IMG/VR virus record: IMGVR_UViG_3300050124_000070
Span: 1-21,623 of that record
Source of the DNA: a virus
DNA: 21,623 bases
Reading direction: 5' to 3' (one strand)
This document shows positions 6,818 to 13,265 of this stretch, in pieces (position 1 is the first letter of the stretch; each line of letters begins with the position of its first letter). Made by a program: the position numbers and the translations under genes. A model generated the notes under the pieces. That model was not told where the DNA came from, did no database searches, and saw nothing but the letters and a program-made list of their open reading frames with translations.

Positions 6818-7390
6818 ATGAAAAATCGTAAGCACGGTGTTATTGACGGCCTTGCCCCCGCTCTTAAAGAGACCGTAGAAGAAATGCTGCTTACAGGCAG
6901 CACCTATGCTGATATAGTAAATTACCTCATCCAAAATGATATTTCCATATCGCTTTCATCTATATGCAGGTATGCGAAACAATACAATGCGAGCGTGGCC
7001 ATGTTAAATGTGGCCCAGGAGAATTTCCGGCGCATGATGGATGAAATGGATAAATACCCTGACCTTGACACTACGGAGGCTATGATACGGCTCGCCAGTC
7101 AGAACGTATTCAATGCGCTGGCGAATACGGAAGAAGATCAGTGGGCAAAGATCGACAAGGATAAACTCCTTTCGTCTGCCCTCGGGCTCGTCCGTGCAGC
7201 AGCGTATAAGAAAAAGGTAGATATATCCGTCAAGAACGATATGGATACCGGCCTCGAGGCTGTGAAGAACCTTGTATGGGAAGCTATGGCTCAGGAAAAT
7301 CCGGCGCTGTATAAAGAGGTTGCCTCTTACCTTAAAACAAAAAAAGGCCAGGGCGTTATAAAGCCCACAGGAAAACCAAAAGCCCATTAA
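6818..7390 (+). CDS. Mu gp27-like small terminase subunit (DUF3486-like)
   Basis: 190 residues; ATG at 6818 with AAGGGGG 7 bases upstream. Residues 23-56 carry a helix-turn-helix: LLTGSTYADIVNYLIQN, then ISLSSICRYAKQY. Long helices follow (MLNVAQENFRRMMDEMDK and on, LDTTEAMIRLASQNVF), and the C-terminus is basic (KTKKGQGVIKPTGKPKAH). The order HTH, helical oligomerisation region and basic tail is that of DUF3486 proteins, the TerS of Mu, which recognises phage DNA for packaging. In Mu the TerL gene follows directly. Here a NusG-family gene and a structured RNA lie between, and the TerL is of another lineage, so TerS and TerL come from different phage groups. Confidence 0.78.
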   Translation: MKNRKHGVIDGLAPALKETVEEMLLTGSTYADIVNYLIQNDISISLSSICRYAKQYNASVAMLNVAQENFRRMMDEMDKYPDLDTTEAMIRLASQNVFNALANTEEDQWAKIDKDKLLSSALGLVRAAAYKKKVDISVKNDMDTGLEAVKNLVWEAMAQENPALYKEVASYLKTKKGQGVIKPTGKPKAH

Positions 7391-7468
7391 TTTATATAGA
7401 GTGTTTTTGTGAATTCATCCGGAGGCTGATTTTCTTTCATCAACATCCGACCCGAAAGGGATGAGAGT

Positions 7469-7990
7469 ATGAAATGCTATGTGCTGCAAGTGCTTACAGG
7501 ACAGGAAATTGAGATCCGTGAACAACTCAGGGAGCTTGGCATTGAGGTGCATGTCCCACAGGAAGAGCGCACGATCCGCAGTGGGGGCAAATGGATAAGC
7601 AGGGTTTATACACTATTTACAAGTTATGTGTTCGTGATGCTGAATGATGTAAAAGTGGATTATTACACAATAAAAAAGCTTTCCGGCGTCATCCGTTTTC
7701 TTGAGCTCCACTCTGGAGGAGCTGGAACCCTAACAGAACAAGAAACAGATTATATATTGAAGATCTGTGAGGGTGATGAACCAGTAAACGCTTCCAATGT
7801 TACGCGCAAAGACAACTTGGTTGTTCCGTTGGATGGGCCGCTTAAAGGTTATTCAGATATGGGCATCCCGATCAAGTATGATTTTCATCAAAGAAGAGCC
7901 TATTTAAATCTTTCATTATTCGGCGTTGAAAAAGAAATCACACTTTCTTTTCACTTGGTTTTAAAAAGTTCGATTACTGCCGGAGGTTGA
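7469..7990 (+). CDS. loaP: LoaP-type NusG-paralogue transcription antiterminator
   Basis: 173 residues; ATG at 7469 behind AAAGGGATGAGAG. Residues 1-105 form an NGN domain: start MKCYVLQVLTGQE, then the helix IREQLRELGIEVHVPQEE, and the signature RVYTLFTSYVFVML (46-58), equivalent to R.LFPGYVFV of NusG. Residues 113-165 form a KOW domain (DNLVVPLDGPLKGYSDMGIP, closing with strands KEITLSFHLVL). NGN binds the RNA polymerase clamp; KOW binds partners or RNA. Specialised paralogues called LoaP act as processive antiterminators at particular Bacillota operons and recognise an RNA hairpin. The gene sits between the Mu-like block and the late head genes and is followed by a long hairpin (8016-8108), so it probably controls the late operon. 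The housekeeping NusG is excluded by context. Confidence 0.85.
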   Translation: MKCYVLQVLTGQEIEIREQLRELGIEVHVPQEERTIRSGGKWISRVYTLFTSYVFVMLNDVKVDYYTIKKLSGVIRFLELHSGGAGTLTEQETDYILKICEGDEPVNASNVTRKDNLVVPLDGPLKGYSDMGIPIKYDFHQRRAYLNLSLFGVEKEITLSFHLVLKSSITAGG

Positions 7991-8015
7991 TTCGTCCCAC
8001 CGGCAAAAAAGGACG

Positions 8016-8108
8016 GTTATATCAAAAAGAGTCCGGGCCTATTTGAGCTTCCGGGTGGCGTAGCACGCCATTTGAAAGCCAAATTATAGCCCGGACTGTT
8101 TTGATAAC
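8016..8108 (+). ncRNA. 93-nt nearly continuous RNA hairpin, candidate LoaP recognition element
   Basis: Pairing found by eye: 8016-8020 with 8104-8108; 8023-8027 with 8099-8103; 8030-8038 (AGTCCGGGC) with 8089-8097 (GCCCGGACT); 8041-8045 with 8080-8084; 8047-8050 with 8076-8079; 8052-8055 with 8071-8074 (three G-U); 8056-8061 (TGGCGT) with 8065-8070 (ACGCCA); apical loop AGC. That is about 38 pairs with small bulges. It begins 25 bases after the LoaP stop and precedes a terminator-like palindrome and the TerL gene, the order expected of a put- or nut-like antitermination site. An alternative is a bidirectional terminator of the LoaP gene, since GTTTT follows the GC-rich stem, but the elaborate 50-base inner part is not needed for that. 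Confidence 0.6.
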
Positions 8109-8125
8109 GCAGCTTAAACGTTTTT

Positions 8126-8160
8126 AGCCTTTTAAAAGGCTTTTAAACGCTTTTAAATTT
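8126..8160 (+). terminator. Terminator-like palindrome before the late genes
   Basis: AGCCTTTTAAAAGGCT (8126-8141) is a perfect 16-bp palindrome, read as a stem AGCCTT/AAGGCT with a TTAA loop, followed by TTTAAACGCTTTTAAATTT. The run is interrupted, so this may be a weak intrinsic terminator that stops transcription before TerL unless antitermination occurs. TTTAAA hexamers recur here at 8131, 8142 and 8152 (and CTTAAA at 8113). Confidence 0.45.
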
Positions 8161-8162
8161 GC

Positions 8163-8217
8163 GGGCAGGTCTCAGCGCGGGCAAGTTTACCCCCCTGCCC
8201 CTCACACGCACCTGAGC
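8163..8217 (+). other. GC-rich leader able to form two competing stems upstream of TerL
   Basis: GGGCAGG (8163-8169) can pair with CCTGCCC (8194-8200). Alternatively CTCAG (8171-8175), with flanking GG, can pair with CTGAG (8212-8216) and following CC. The two stems interleave, so they are either mutually exclusive or form a pseudoknot. The region is the last 90 bases before the TerL ribosome site. A regulatory role is possible but unproven. Confidence 0.35.
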
Positions 8218-8256
8218 CGTTACAGCGGTAGTTATTGTGGAGGAGGATGATGAGCT

Positions 8257-9579
8257 TTGACCGAGCTGAAAACAAAAAGCTTAAACAAGCTTTATAGTGA
8301 CTTTTTCTATCAACCGGAAGCCAGTAAAAACATCCATAAGATATCTGCTCAGACAATCAAAAAGCTTATCGCTCCGTCCTTTTACGATCTTGACAAAGAT
8401 GTTCGCGCAGCTGCGCATACTCACTACTGGCTCAACGGTGGCCGTGGATCCACCAAGTCATCATTCGTAAGCACTGAAGTTATTGCTGGAATAATGAATG
8501 ATCCGATGGCAAACGGTATTATCTATCGAAAAGTCGGAGAAACGCTCAAGGATAGCGTATATGGGCAGCTGCTTTGGGCGATTAATGCGCTTGACGTAAG
8601 TGAACTCTGGGATGCAAAAGAAAGCCCCCTGCAGCTGAAATATAAGCCGACAGGGCAGGTCATTATTTTCCGAGGACTGGATAAGGCCAAAAAGTCAAAA
8701 TCCATAAAGCTCAAAAAAGGCTATTTCAAGTACATCTGGTTTGAGGAAGTTGATGAATTTGCTGGCATGGAGGAGCTGCGCGTGGTGCTGCAGTCTCTTA
8801 TGCGTGGCGGCCCTCAATTCATTGTATTTTATTCATACAATCCACCTCGTTCACAAAGGAACTGGGTTAACCTCGAGGTGCTGCAGGTACGGCCCGATCG
8901 GCTCAGGCATCACAGCACATATCTTACGGTGCCACGTGCTTGGCTTGGAGAACAGTTTTTTATTGAAGCCAAACATCTTGAAGCAGTCAAGCCCGAGAAT
9001 TACCGACATGAATATCTCGGTGAAGTAATCGGTACCGGCGGAGAAGTTTTCGCCAATGTGACAATCAGACGGATAACAGACGAGGAGATTGCGGGAATCC
9101 CCCGCCATCGTCATGGCGTCGACTGGGGCTATGCCATTGATCCGTTTGTGTGGATTGCTGACGGCTTCGATCGCAAAAAAATGCGCCTGATTATCTATGA
9201 CGAAATATTCAAGGTTGGGTTAAGCAACAGAAAGGCCGCTGAGGCGATCAAACAGCATGGCGGAGCGGGAAAAGAAATCCACGCAGATTCTGCCGAGCCA
9301 AAGAGCATCGCTGAGGTGCAGGGTTATGGGCTGCTCATTCACGGAGCCAAGAAGGGCCCTGATAGCGTTGATTATGGTATCAAGTTCATTCAGGATCTCG
9401 AGGAGATTATCATAGATTCCGAACGTTGCCCAAACGCTGCGCGTGAATTTGTGGAATATGAGCTTGAACGCGACGGTAATGGAAACTTTAAAGCAGGGTA
9501 CCCTGATAAAAATAACCACTGCATCGATGCTACAAGGTATTCACTTGAGGACGATATGAAAAATAAGAGGGTGGTGTGA
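8257..9579 (+). CDS. terL: Terminase large subunit, PBSX/SPP1 type
   Basis: 440 residues; the packaging ATPase and nuclease. The start is TTG at 8257, with AGGAGG 10 bases upstream; the next in-frame ATG is far inside the ATPase domain. The ATPase shows Walker A GGRGSTKSS (residues 61-69) and Walker B YIWFEEVDEF (159-168) with acidic E163/E164. The nuclease shows the three expected acids: D289 (GVDWGY), D344 (HADSAEPK) and D424 (HCIDATRY). The length fits the SPP1 gp2/PBSX family rather than Mu gp28, although the small terminase upstream is Mu-like. It is the first gene of the head operon and lies downstream of the long RNA hairpin and the terminator-like palindrome. Confidence 0.95.
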   Translation: MTELKTKSLNKLYSDFFYQPEASKNIHKISAQTIKKLIAPSFYDLDKDVRAAAHTHYWLNGGRGSTKSSFVSTEVIAGIMNDPMANGIIYRKVGETLKDSVYGQLLWAINALDVSELWDAKESPLQLKYKPTGQVIIFRGLDKAKKSKSIKLKKGYFKYIWFEEVDEFAGMEELRVVLQSLMRGGPQFIVFYSYNPPRSQRNWVNLEVLQVRPDRLRHHSTYLTVPRAWLGEQFFIEAKHLEAVKPENYRHEYLGEVIGTGGEVFANVTIRRITDEEIAGIPRHRHGVDWGYAIDPFVWIADGFDRKKMRLIIYDEIFKVGLSNRKAAEAIKQHGGAGKEIHADSAEPKSIAEVQGYGLLIHGAKKGPDSVDYGIKFIQDLEEIIIDSERCPNAAREFVEYELERDGNGNFKAGYPDKNNHCIDATRYSLEDDMKNKRVV

Positions 9580-9583
9580 TTGT

Positions 9584-11158
9584 ATGTATATAAGCTACCT
9601 TGATCAGATCAAGCAGAGGCTTACAGTAGAGGGGAAGCTCAACCAAAGCGATATCATCAGGCAAATTTTAAGTGATTATTCGCATGATGAAAAAACAAAG
9701 TTCATGGAGATCGGCGAACGGTATTATTACGGAGAGCACGACATCCTGAAACACAGTTTTAAACGAACGCTTGTTTATGATCATATCTCTGCAGACAACA
9801 GTGATGACGGGCATGAACATGACGGAGTTACAGAAGTCATCAATGAGAATAATTCAAATAAACGAAACATCCACGCCTTTCATCAGCTGATGGTCGATCA
9901 AAAAGCATCATACATCGTCGGAAAGCCTCCCTCAATTACGGTGAATAACGACGATGCATTCCAGGAGGCTATAACAACCAGGACAAATGATGAAGACTTT
10001 CCTGATATGCTTTATGACTGGGTGGTGAGTGCTTCAAACAAAGGTATTGAATGGGTTCATCCCTATTATGATCCGAATGGAATCCTTAGATATTGTATCG
10101 TTCCTGCTAATGAGGTTATCCCATTTTATGATACTGAGCATCAGTCAATTTTACAGGACGCTGTACGCTTTTACACTATTCAGGTCATCAGCGAAGGGAA
10201 GCCGGTACAAAGATATAAGGTAGAATGGTGGACGGCAAACGACGTCACATATTATGTTCAGAATGAGGAAAAAAACTTTTTGCTTGACCCAAGTTATAAA
10301 TGCAATCCGGCCCCGCACTGGTGGGACGTTACCTTTGTAGATGGAGCTGAGCAAAGTCGTAAACCAAACATTTGGGGACGCGTACCATTCATCGCGCTGC
10401 ATAACAACAGTGCAGATATCTCTGATCTCGGAGGCATAGATAAGTATGAGAGCCCGAAAGGAATAAAAAGCCTCATAGATGCCTATGACATGATTTCATC
10501 GAAATCCACAAACGACCAGATTGATCTGGCCGCTCTTTTCTGGGTGATCAAAGGCTTTAACGATGATTATGCCTCGTCGATGATTAAACGTCTGCAGATC
10601 AATAAGGCCATCAATATATCCGGAGGGGATCAGGGTGATGGTGTCACTGCCCAGCAGGTCACGCTCAATGTCGAGGAGCGCATCAAATGGCTTGATATGC
10701 TGCGAAACGATATCTTCTACTTCGGTAAGGGTATCGATACGCGAGATGATAATCTCGGGAATGCTCCTTCAGGCGTGGCGCTCAAATTCAAATATACCCA
10801 GTTGGATCTAAAAGCAAACCCGATGATCCTGAAACTTAAAAAGGCCCTCAAGGATCTTTTTTGGTTTATAACCGCAGATATCAACCAGCAAAACGGCACG
10901 AAGTACGACAGCAGCGGAATTGTTACAACCATCAATAAATCCATCATCGCAAATGATTCCGAGACTGTAACGATGATCAACAACTCTCGCGGCCTGGTAC
11001 CTGACAAAATCCTGCTTGCGCATCACCCGCTCGTAGACGATGTGAATCAGGCCATGGCCGACATGGCCGAGCAGCAGGCCGCCCAAGTTAAACTCCGTTC
11101 ACAGATATTTTTGAATAACGATGTTCCGCCGGGCAATGAAAATGGTGGTGGTACCTGA
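9584..11158 (+). CDS. Portal protein, SPP1 gp6-like
   Basis: 524 residues. This is the dodecameric ring at the capsid vertex through which DNA enters and leaves, and it also binds terminase and connector. ATG at 9584, 4 bases after the TerL stop, with GAGGGTGGTG upstream. SPP1-gp6 family features: a conserved early stretch FHQLMVDQKASYIVGKPPSI; the wing and stem region with W-x-x-N-D-V-T and WGRVPFIALHNN; the segment SPKGIKSLIDAYDMISSKSTNDQ; and the C-terminal crown helix with SGVALKFKYTQLDLKA. The length is usual for the family (about 500). The stop overlaps the next start by one base (TGATG), as is common for portal and MuF head-protein pairs. Confidence 0.93.
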   Translation: MYISYLDQIKQRLTVEGKLNQSDIIRQILSDYSHDEKTKFMEIGERYYYGEHDILKHSFKRTLVYDHISADNSDDGHEHDGVTEVINENNSNKRNIHAFHQLMVDQKASYIVGKPPSITVNNDDAFQEAITTRTNDEDFPDMLYDWVVSASNKGIEWVHPYYDPNGILRYCIVPANEVIPFYDTEHQSILQDAVRFYTIQVISEGKPVQRYKVEWWTANDVTYYVQNEEKNFLLDPSYKCNPAPHWWDVTFVDGAEQSRKPNIWGRVPFIALHNNSADISDLGGIDKYESPKGIKSLIDAYDMISSKSTNDQIDLAALFWVIKGFNDDYASSMIKRLQINKAINISGGDQGDGVTAQQVTLNVEERIKWLDMLRNDIFYFGKGIDTRDDNLGNAPSGVALKFKYTQLDLKANPMILKLKKALKDLFWFITADINQQNGTKYDSSGIVTTINKSIIANDSETVTMINNSRGLVPDKILLAHHPLVDDVNQAMADMAEQQAAQVKLRSQIFLNNDVPPGNENGGGT

Positions 11159-12900
11159 TGCAATCGCAAGACTATTGGATGCAGAGGGCCCTTCAGCGTG
11201 AAGATGCATCATTTAAAGACAACCAGGATACTATCCGCCGCCTGCGTCAAATATATGATGATGCAGCTGTACAGCTTGTGGATATGGCCGACCGGATTTT
11301 TTCCGGATACGCAAGGTCAAACAACCTGACGTCTGAAATTGCAAAGGACAACTTAAACATCGCCGAATCGGTTGCCATCATGGAGGCGCTGCGAGCTGAG
11401 TTTGAAAAGAGCGGCAGTCCGGAGGCGCTTGCCAAACTGAATGCGCCGGTGACGTCCTTTTCAATCAACCGTGCGCAGGCGCTGCGCCGGGCAATCGAGG
11501 CCGAAGCAGCCAAGGTTGCTTCAGCTGAAGAGAAGGTCGACGGTGCGCAGCTCGCAAAGACATATGACGATGCCTATTATAAAACCATGCACGACACCGC
11601 CCAGGGGCTTGAAGAGGATATCAACTTCTCGGTTCTGCCGGCTCACGCAATAGCTGAAACAATCGCTTCCCCCTGGCAGGGGAAAAACTATTCAGAGCGC
11701 ATCTGGAGTAATACCAATCTGCTGGCGCAGGAGGCCGGGAAGATTATCGACGCCGGAATTACCGCCGGGCTTAGCATTCGTCAGATGACCGATCAGCTCA
11801 CTGATATTTTCGATGCCGGAGCATACGCCGCCGAGCGACTGATCCGCACCGAGGTCAATCGAATACACAACGCCGGGACGCTGCGGGCCTTTAGGGAAAT
11901 GGGCGCAAAGGAGTATACTTTCCTTGCCACTCTCGACGCCCGGACATGTGCCCGCTGCGGGGCCTTGGATGGAAAGCACTTTAAAATATCCGATGCCCAG
12001 GTTGGAATTAACCTTCCGCCGCTACATCCAAATGACCGCTGCGTGATCATGGCCTATTACAGCGATGTTAAGGCCGGAGCCGGTACCCGCATTGCTCGAG
12101 ATCCGACGACAGGGAAAAACTATAAGGTTAACCACACGGTCACCTATCCAGAATGGCGTAAGGAGATCAATGAGAAATACGGCAAAGGTACTCTTGAAAA
12201 AGCCCAGCGGCTTATTTCCACCCGCAGTGAGGACATGACCAGGTATGAAAGGTATAAGGCAAGGTTAGGATCTGCGGCTCCAAAAGATTTTCAGTCCTTC
12301 AGGGATCTGAAAGAAGGTGGTGGCGACGAGTTAGGTGTCCTCGAGGCTCAATACCGTGGCATGGGATACTATGACCAAGCGGTGCAGGCAGAGCCGAAAA
12401 TCACCGAGGCAGTCAAAGCACGGGCAGGAGAAACAGGAGTTAAAGTCCATGGCCTGCAGAACAGGATCAAGAGCAGCGGTGAATATCTCCGGAAAATCCG
12501 GAAAAATTACAGCCCAAAAGGAAATACCTATGAGGTCAAGGATATTCTAAGATATACATATGTTGCTGACCCTGAAGATCTGGCTGACAGGACGCTATCC
12601 AGTATTGACCTTTATACAGAAAAAGGATACAATACAGTTGAGATGAAAAATACCTGGCTTAAACCGAATATGCCTTATCGCGGCATCAATACCACAATAA
12701 AAGCACCAAACGGGCAGAAATTTGAGCTGCAATATCATACGGCTGAAAGCGCGGAATTGCGCGACGGTCGGCTGCATGAAATCTACGAAAAAGCCCGACT
12801 ACTCGACCGAAGAAACGATGAATATATCCACCTCAATGATGAAATGATTGAATTGTCAAGCCACTTAACCGTCCCTGCCGGGATAGAAAGGGTGAAATGA
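11158..12900 (+). CDS. MuF/SPP1 gp7 minor head protein fused to a RelA/SpoT-like toxin domain
   Basis: 580 residues, far longer than a plain SPP1 gp7 (about 300). Residues 1-200 are helical. Residues 205-310 are the MuF domain (RQMTDQLTDIFDAGAYAAERLIRTE), with metal-type residues C264-x-x-C267 and H290PNDRC295. After a linker, residues 400-580 match the alarmone-synthetase fold. R436-x-K438 and K446 fit the RxK...K ATP-binding helix of Rel enzymes; D462 (DILRY) fits the Mg-binding D; Y507-RGIN fits the Y.SxH substrate motif; and E523-x-Q525 (FELQYHT) fits the E-x-Q catalytic motif. Such domains make (p)ppGpp or (p)ppApp, or modify tRNA in toxSAS proteins. MuF proteins with C-terminal toxins are known as phage polymorphic toxins delivered from the virion. 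The enzyme product cannot be told from sequence. Confidence 0.85.
   Translation: MQSQDYWMQRALQREDASFKDNQDTIRRLRQIYDDAAVQLVDMADRIFSGYARSNNLTSEIAKDNLNIAESVAIMEALRAEFEKSGSPEALAKLNAPVTSFSINRAQALRRAIEAEAAKVASAEEKVDGAQLAKTYDDAYYKTMHDTAQGLEEDINFSVLPAHAIAETIASPWQGKNYSERIWSNTNLLAQEAGKIIDAGITAGLSIRQMTDQLTDIFDAGAYAAERLIRTEVNRIHNAGTLRAFREMGAKEYTFLATLDARTCARCGALDGKHFKISDAQVGINLPPLHPNDRCVIMAYYSDVKAGAGTRIARDPTTGKNYKVNHTVTYPEWRKEINEKYGKGTLEKAQRLISTRSEDMTRYERYKARLGSAAPKDFQSFRDLKEGGGDELGVLEAQYRGMGYYDQAVQAEPKITEAVKARAGETGVKVHGLQNRIKSSGEYLRKIRKNYSPKGNTYEVKDILRYTYVADPEDLADRTLSSIDLYTEKGYNTVEMKNTWLKPNMPYRGINTTIKAPNGQKFELQYHTAESAELRDGRLHEIYEKARLLDRRNDEYIHLNDEMIELSSHLTVPAGIERVK
12605..12633 (+). promoter_or_regulatory. 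Near-consensus housekeeping promoter inside the toxin-domain coding DNA
   Basis: TTGACC (12605-12610), a 17-base spacer, then TACAAT (12628-12633): five of six matches in each box with the ideal spacing. Transcription would start near 12640, inside the toxin-coding DNA and about 260 bases before the small gene at 12902. It would run into the terminator at 13111-13139. It could therefore express the putative immunity gene alone, without the full-length toxin. It could also be a chance match within coding sequence. Confidence 0.45.
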
Positions 12901-12901
12901 T

Positions 12902-13111
12902 ATGCCTGATATTTATTATTACCGGCTCCTTGATCCTCAGCATAAAGGAACAATCGTCAAAACAGAAGATAAATCACAATATCAATTTGAACTCGGTAAG
13001 GGTTGGATCCGCACTGGAATAATGCTCGATTATTTCTTCCCTGAAAGCGATACATTTGATCAGTATGAAGAAATTACTGAGGATGAAGCATCAAAGAGCA
13101 TTCAACAATAA
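12902..13111 (+). CDS. Putative immunity protein for the MuF-RelA toxin
   Basis: 69 residues; the ATG at 12902 is one base after the toxin-gene stop, behind AAAGGGTGA. The protein is small and acidic, with a beta-rich N-terminus (IYYYRLLDP, GTIVKTEDKSQYQFELGKGW) and an acidic C-terminus (DQYEEITEDEASKSIQQ), a common shape for polymorphic-toxin immunity proteins. No family is recognised, and the call rests on place: in MuF toxin systems the gene directly downstream often encodes immunity. Its own candidate promoter (12605) and the terminator overlapping its stop codon fit expression in the lysogen. Other possibilities are a head accessory protein or an unrelated small gene. The following scaffold gene is separated by about 150 bases. 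Confidence 0.7.
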   Translation: MPDIYYYRLLDPQHKGTIVKTEDKSQYQFELGKGWIRTGIMLDYFFPESDTFDQYEEITEDEASKSIQQ

Positions 13112-13139
13112 ACCATCTTCCTTCGGGAGGGTGGTTTTT
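13111..13139 (+). terminator. UUCG-loop intrinsic terminator after the small gene at 12902
   Basis: The stem AACCATCTTCC (13111-13121) pairs fully with GGAGGGTGGTT (13126-13136), including two G-U pairs, across a TTCG tetraloop. A TTTTT run at 13135-13139 follows. The last base of the TAA stop of the 69-residue gene is the first base of the stem. It sits in the middle of the late operon, before the scaffold and capsid genes, so those genes need read-through or their own promoter. Confidence 0.9.
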
Positions 13140-13185
13140 AAATACCTTTTTAAACAGTTTAAAATGATTTTAAAGAGCCTTTAAA
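13137..13185 (+). repeat. Five TTTAAA hexamers at near-helical spacing
   Basis: TTTAAA occurs at 13137, 13149, 13158, 13169 and 13180, with steps of 12, 9, 11 and 11 bases. The second and third lie in the inverted repeat TTTAAACAGTTTAAA. A similar run (CTTAAA 8113, TTTAAA 8131, 8142, 8152) lies before TerL. The copies would face one side of the helix. Confidence 0.6.
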
Positions 13186-13199
13186 GGTTCTTTAATTTT
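13172..13199 (+). terminator. Second, AT-rich terminator-like hairpin
   Basis: AAAGAGCCTTT (13172-13182) pairs with AAAGGTTCTTT (13183-13193) with one G-U pair; in practice the central bases form the loop. AATTTT follows. It lies 33 bases after the UUCG terminator, so the two may act in tandem. It resembles the palindrome at 8126-8141, whose core is also CCTTTTAAAAGG. Confidence 0.4.
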
Positions 13200-13205
13200 A
13201 CCCTT

Positions 13206-13240
13206 TTTGGCATCGGGGGAATACAAAAACATATGCCAAA
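13206..13240 (+). other. Inverted repeat TTTGGCAT/ATGCCAAA before the scaffold gene
   Basis: TTTGGCAT (13206-13213) can pair with ATGCCAAA (13233-13240) over 8 bp with a 19-base loop. The right arm covers an in-frame ATG at 13233 that is the upstream alternative start of the scaffold gene. If formed, the hairpin would hide that start and leave the better one at 13266 free. Confidence 0.35.
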
Positions 13241-13265
13241 CAATAAGAACGGAGGAATATATCAG

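Noticed and set aside
8016-8108. Simple terminator for the LoaP gene
   Set aside because: Kept only as an alternative: GTTTT follows the GC stem, but the stem encloses 50 more structured bases and the outer pairs use the T-run itself, which is not the usual terminator form.
8247-8297. 16-codon ORF from ATG 8247 overlapping the TerL start
   Set aside because: The ATG touches the AGGAGG without spacing, and the peptide (MMSFDRAENKKLKQAL) has no support. The ribosome site fits TTG 8257 better.
12300-12900. ADP-ribosyltransferase as the toxin domain
   Set aside because: No R-S-E triad is seen in the expected order; the R-x-K, D, Y, E-x-Q order fits a RelA/SpoT-like synthetase instead.
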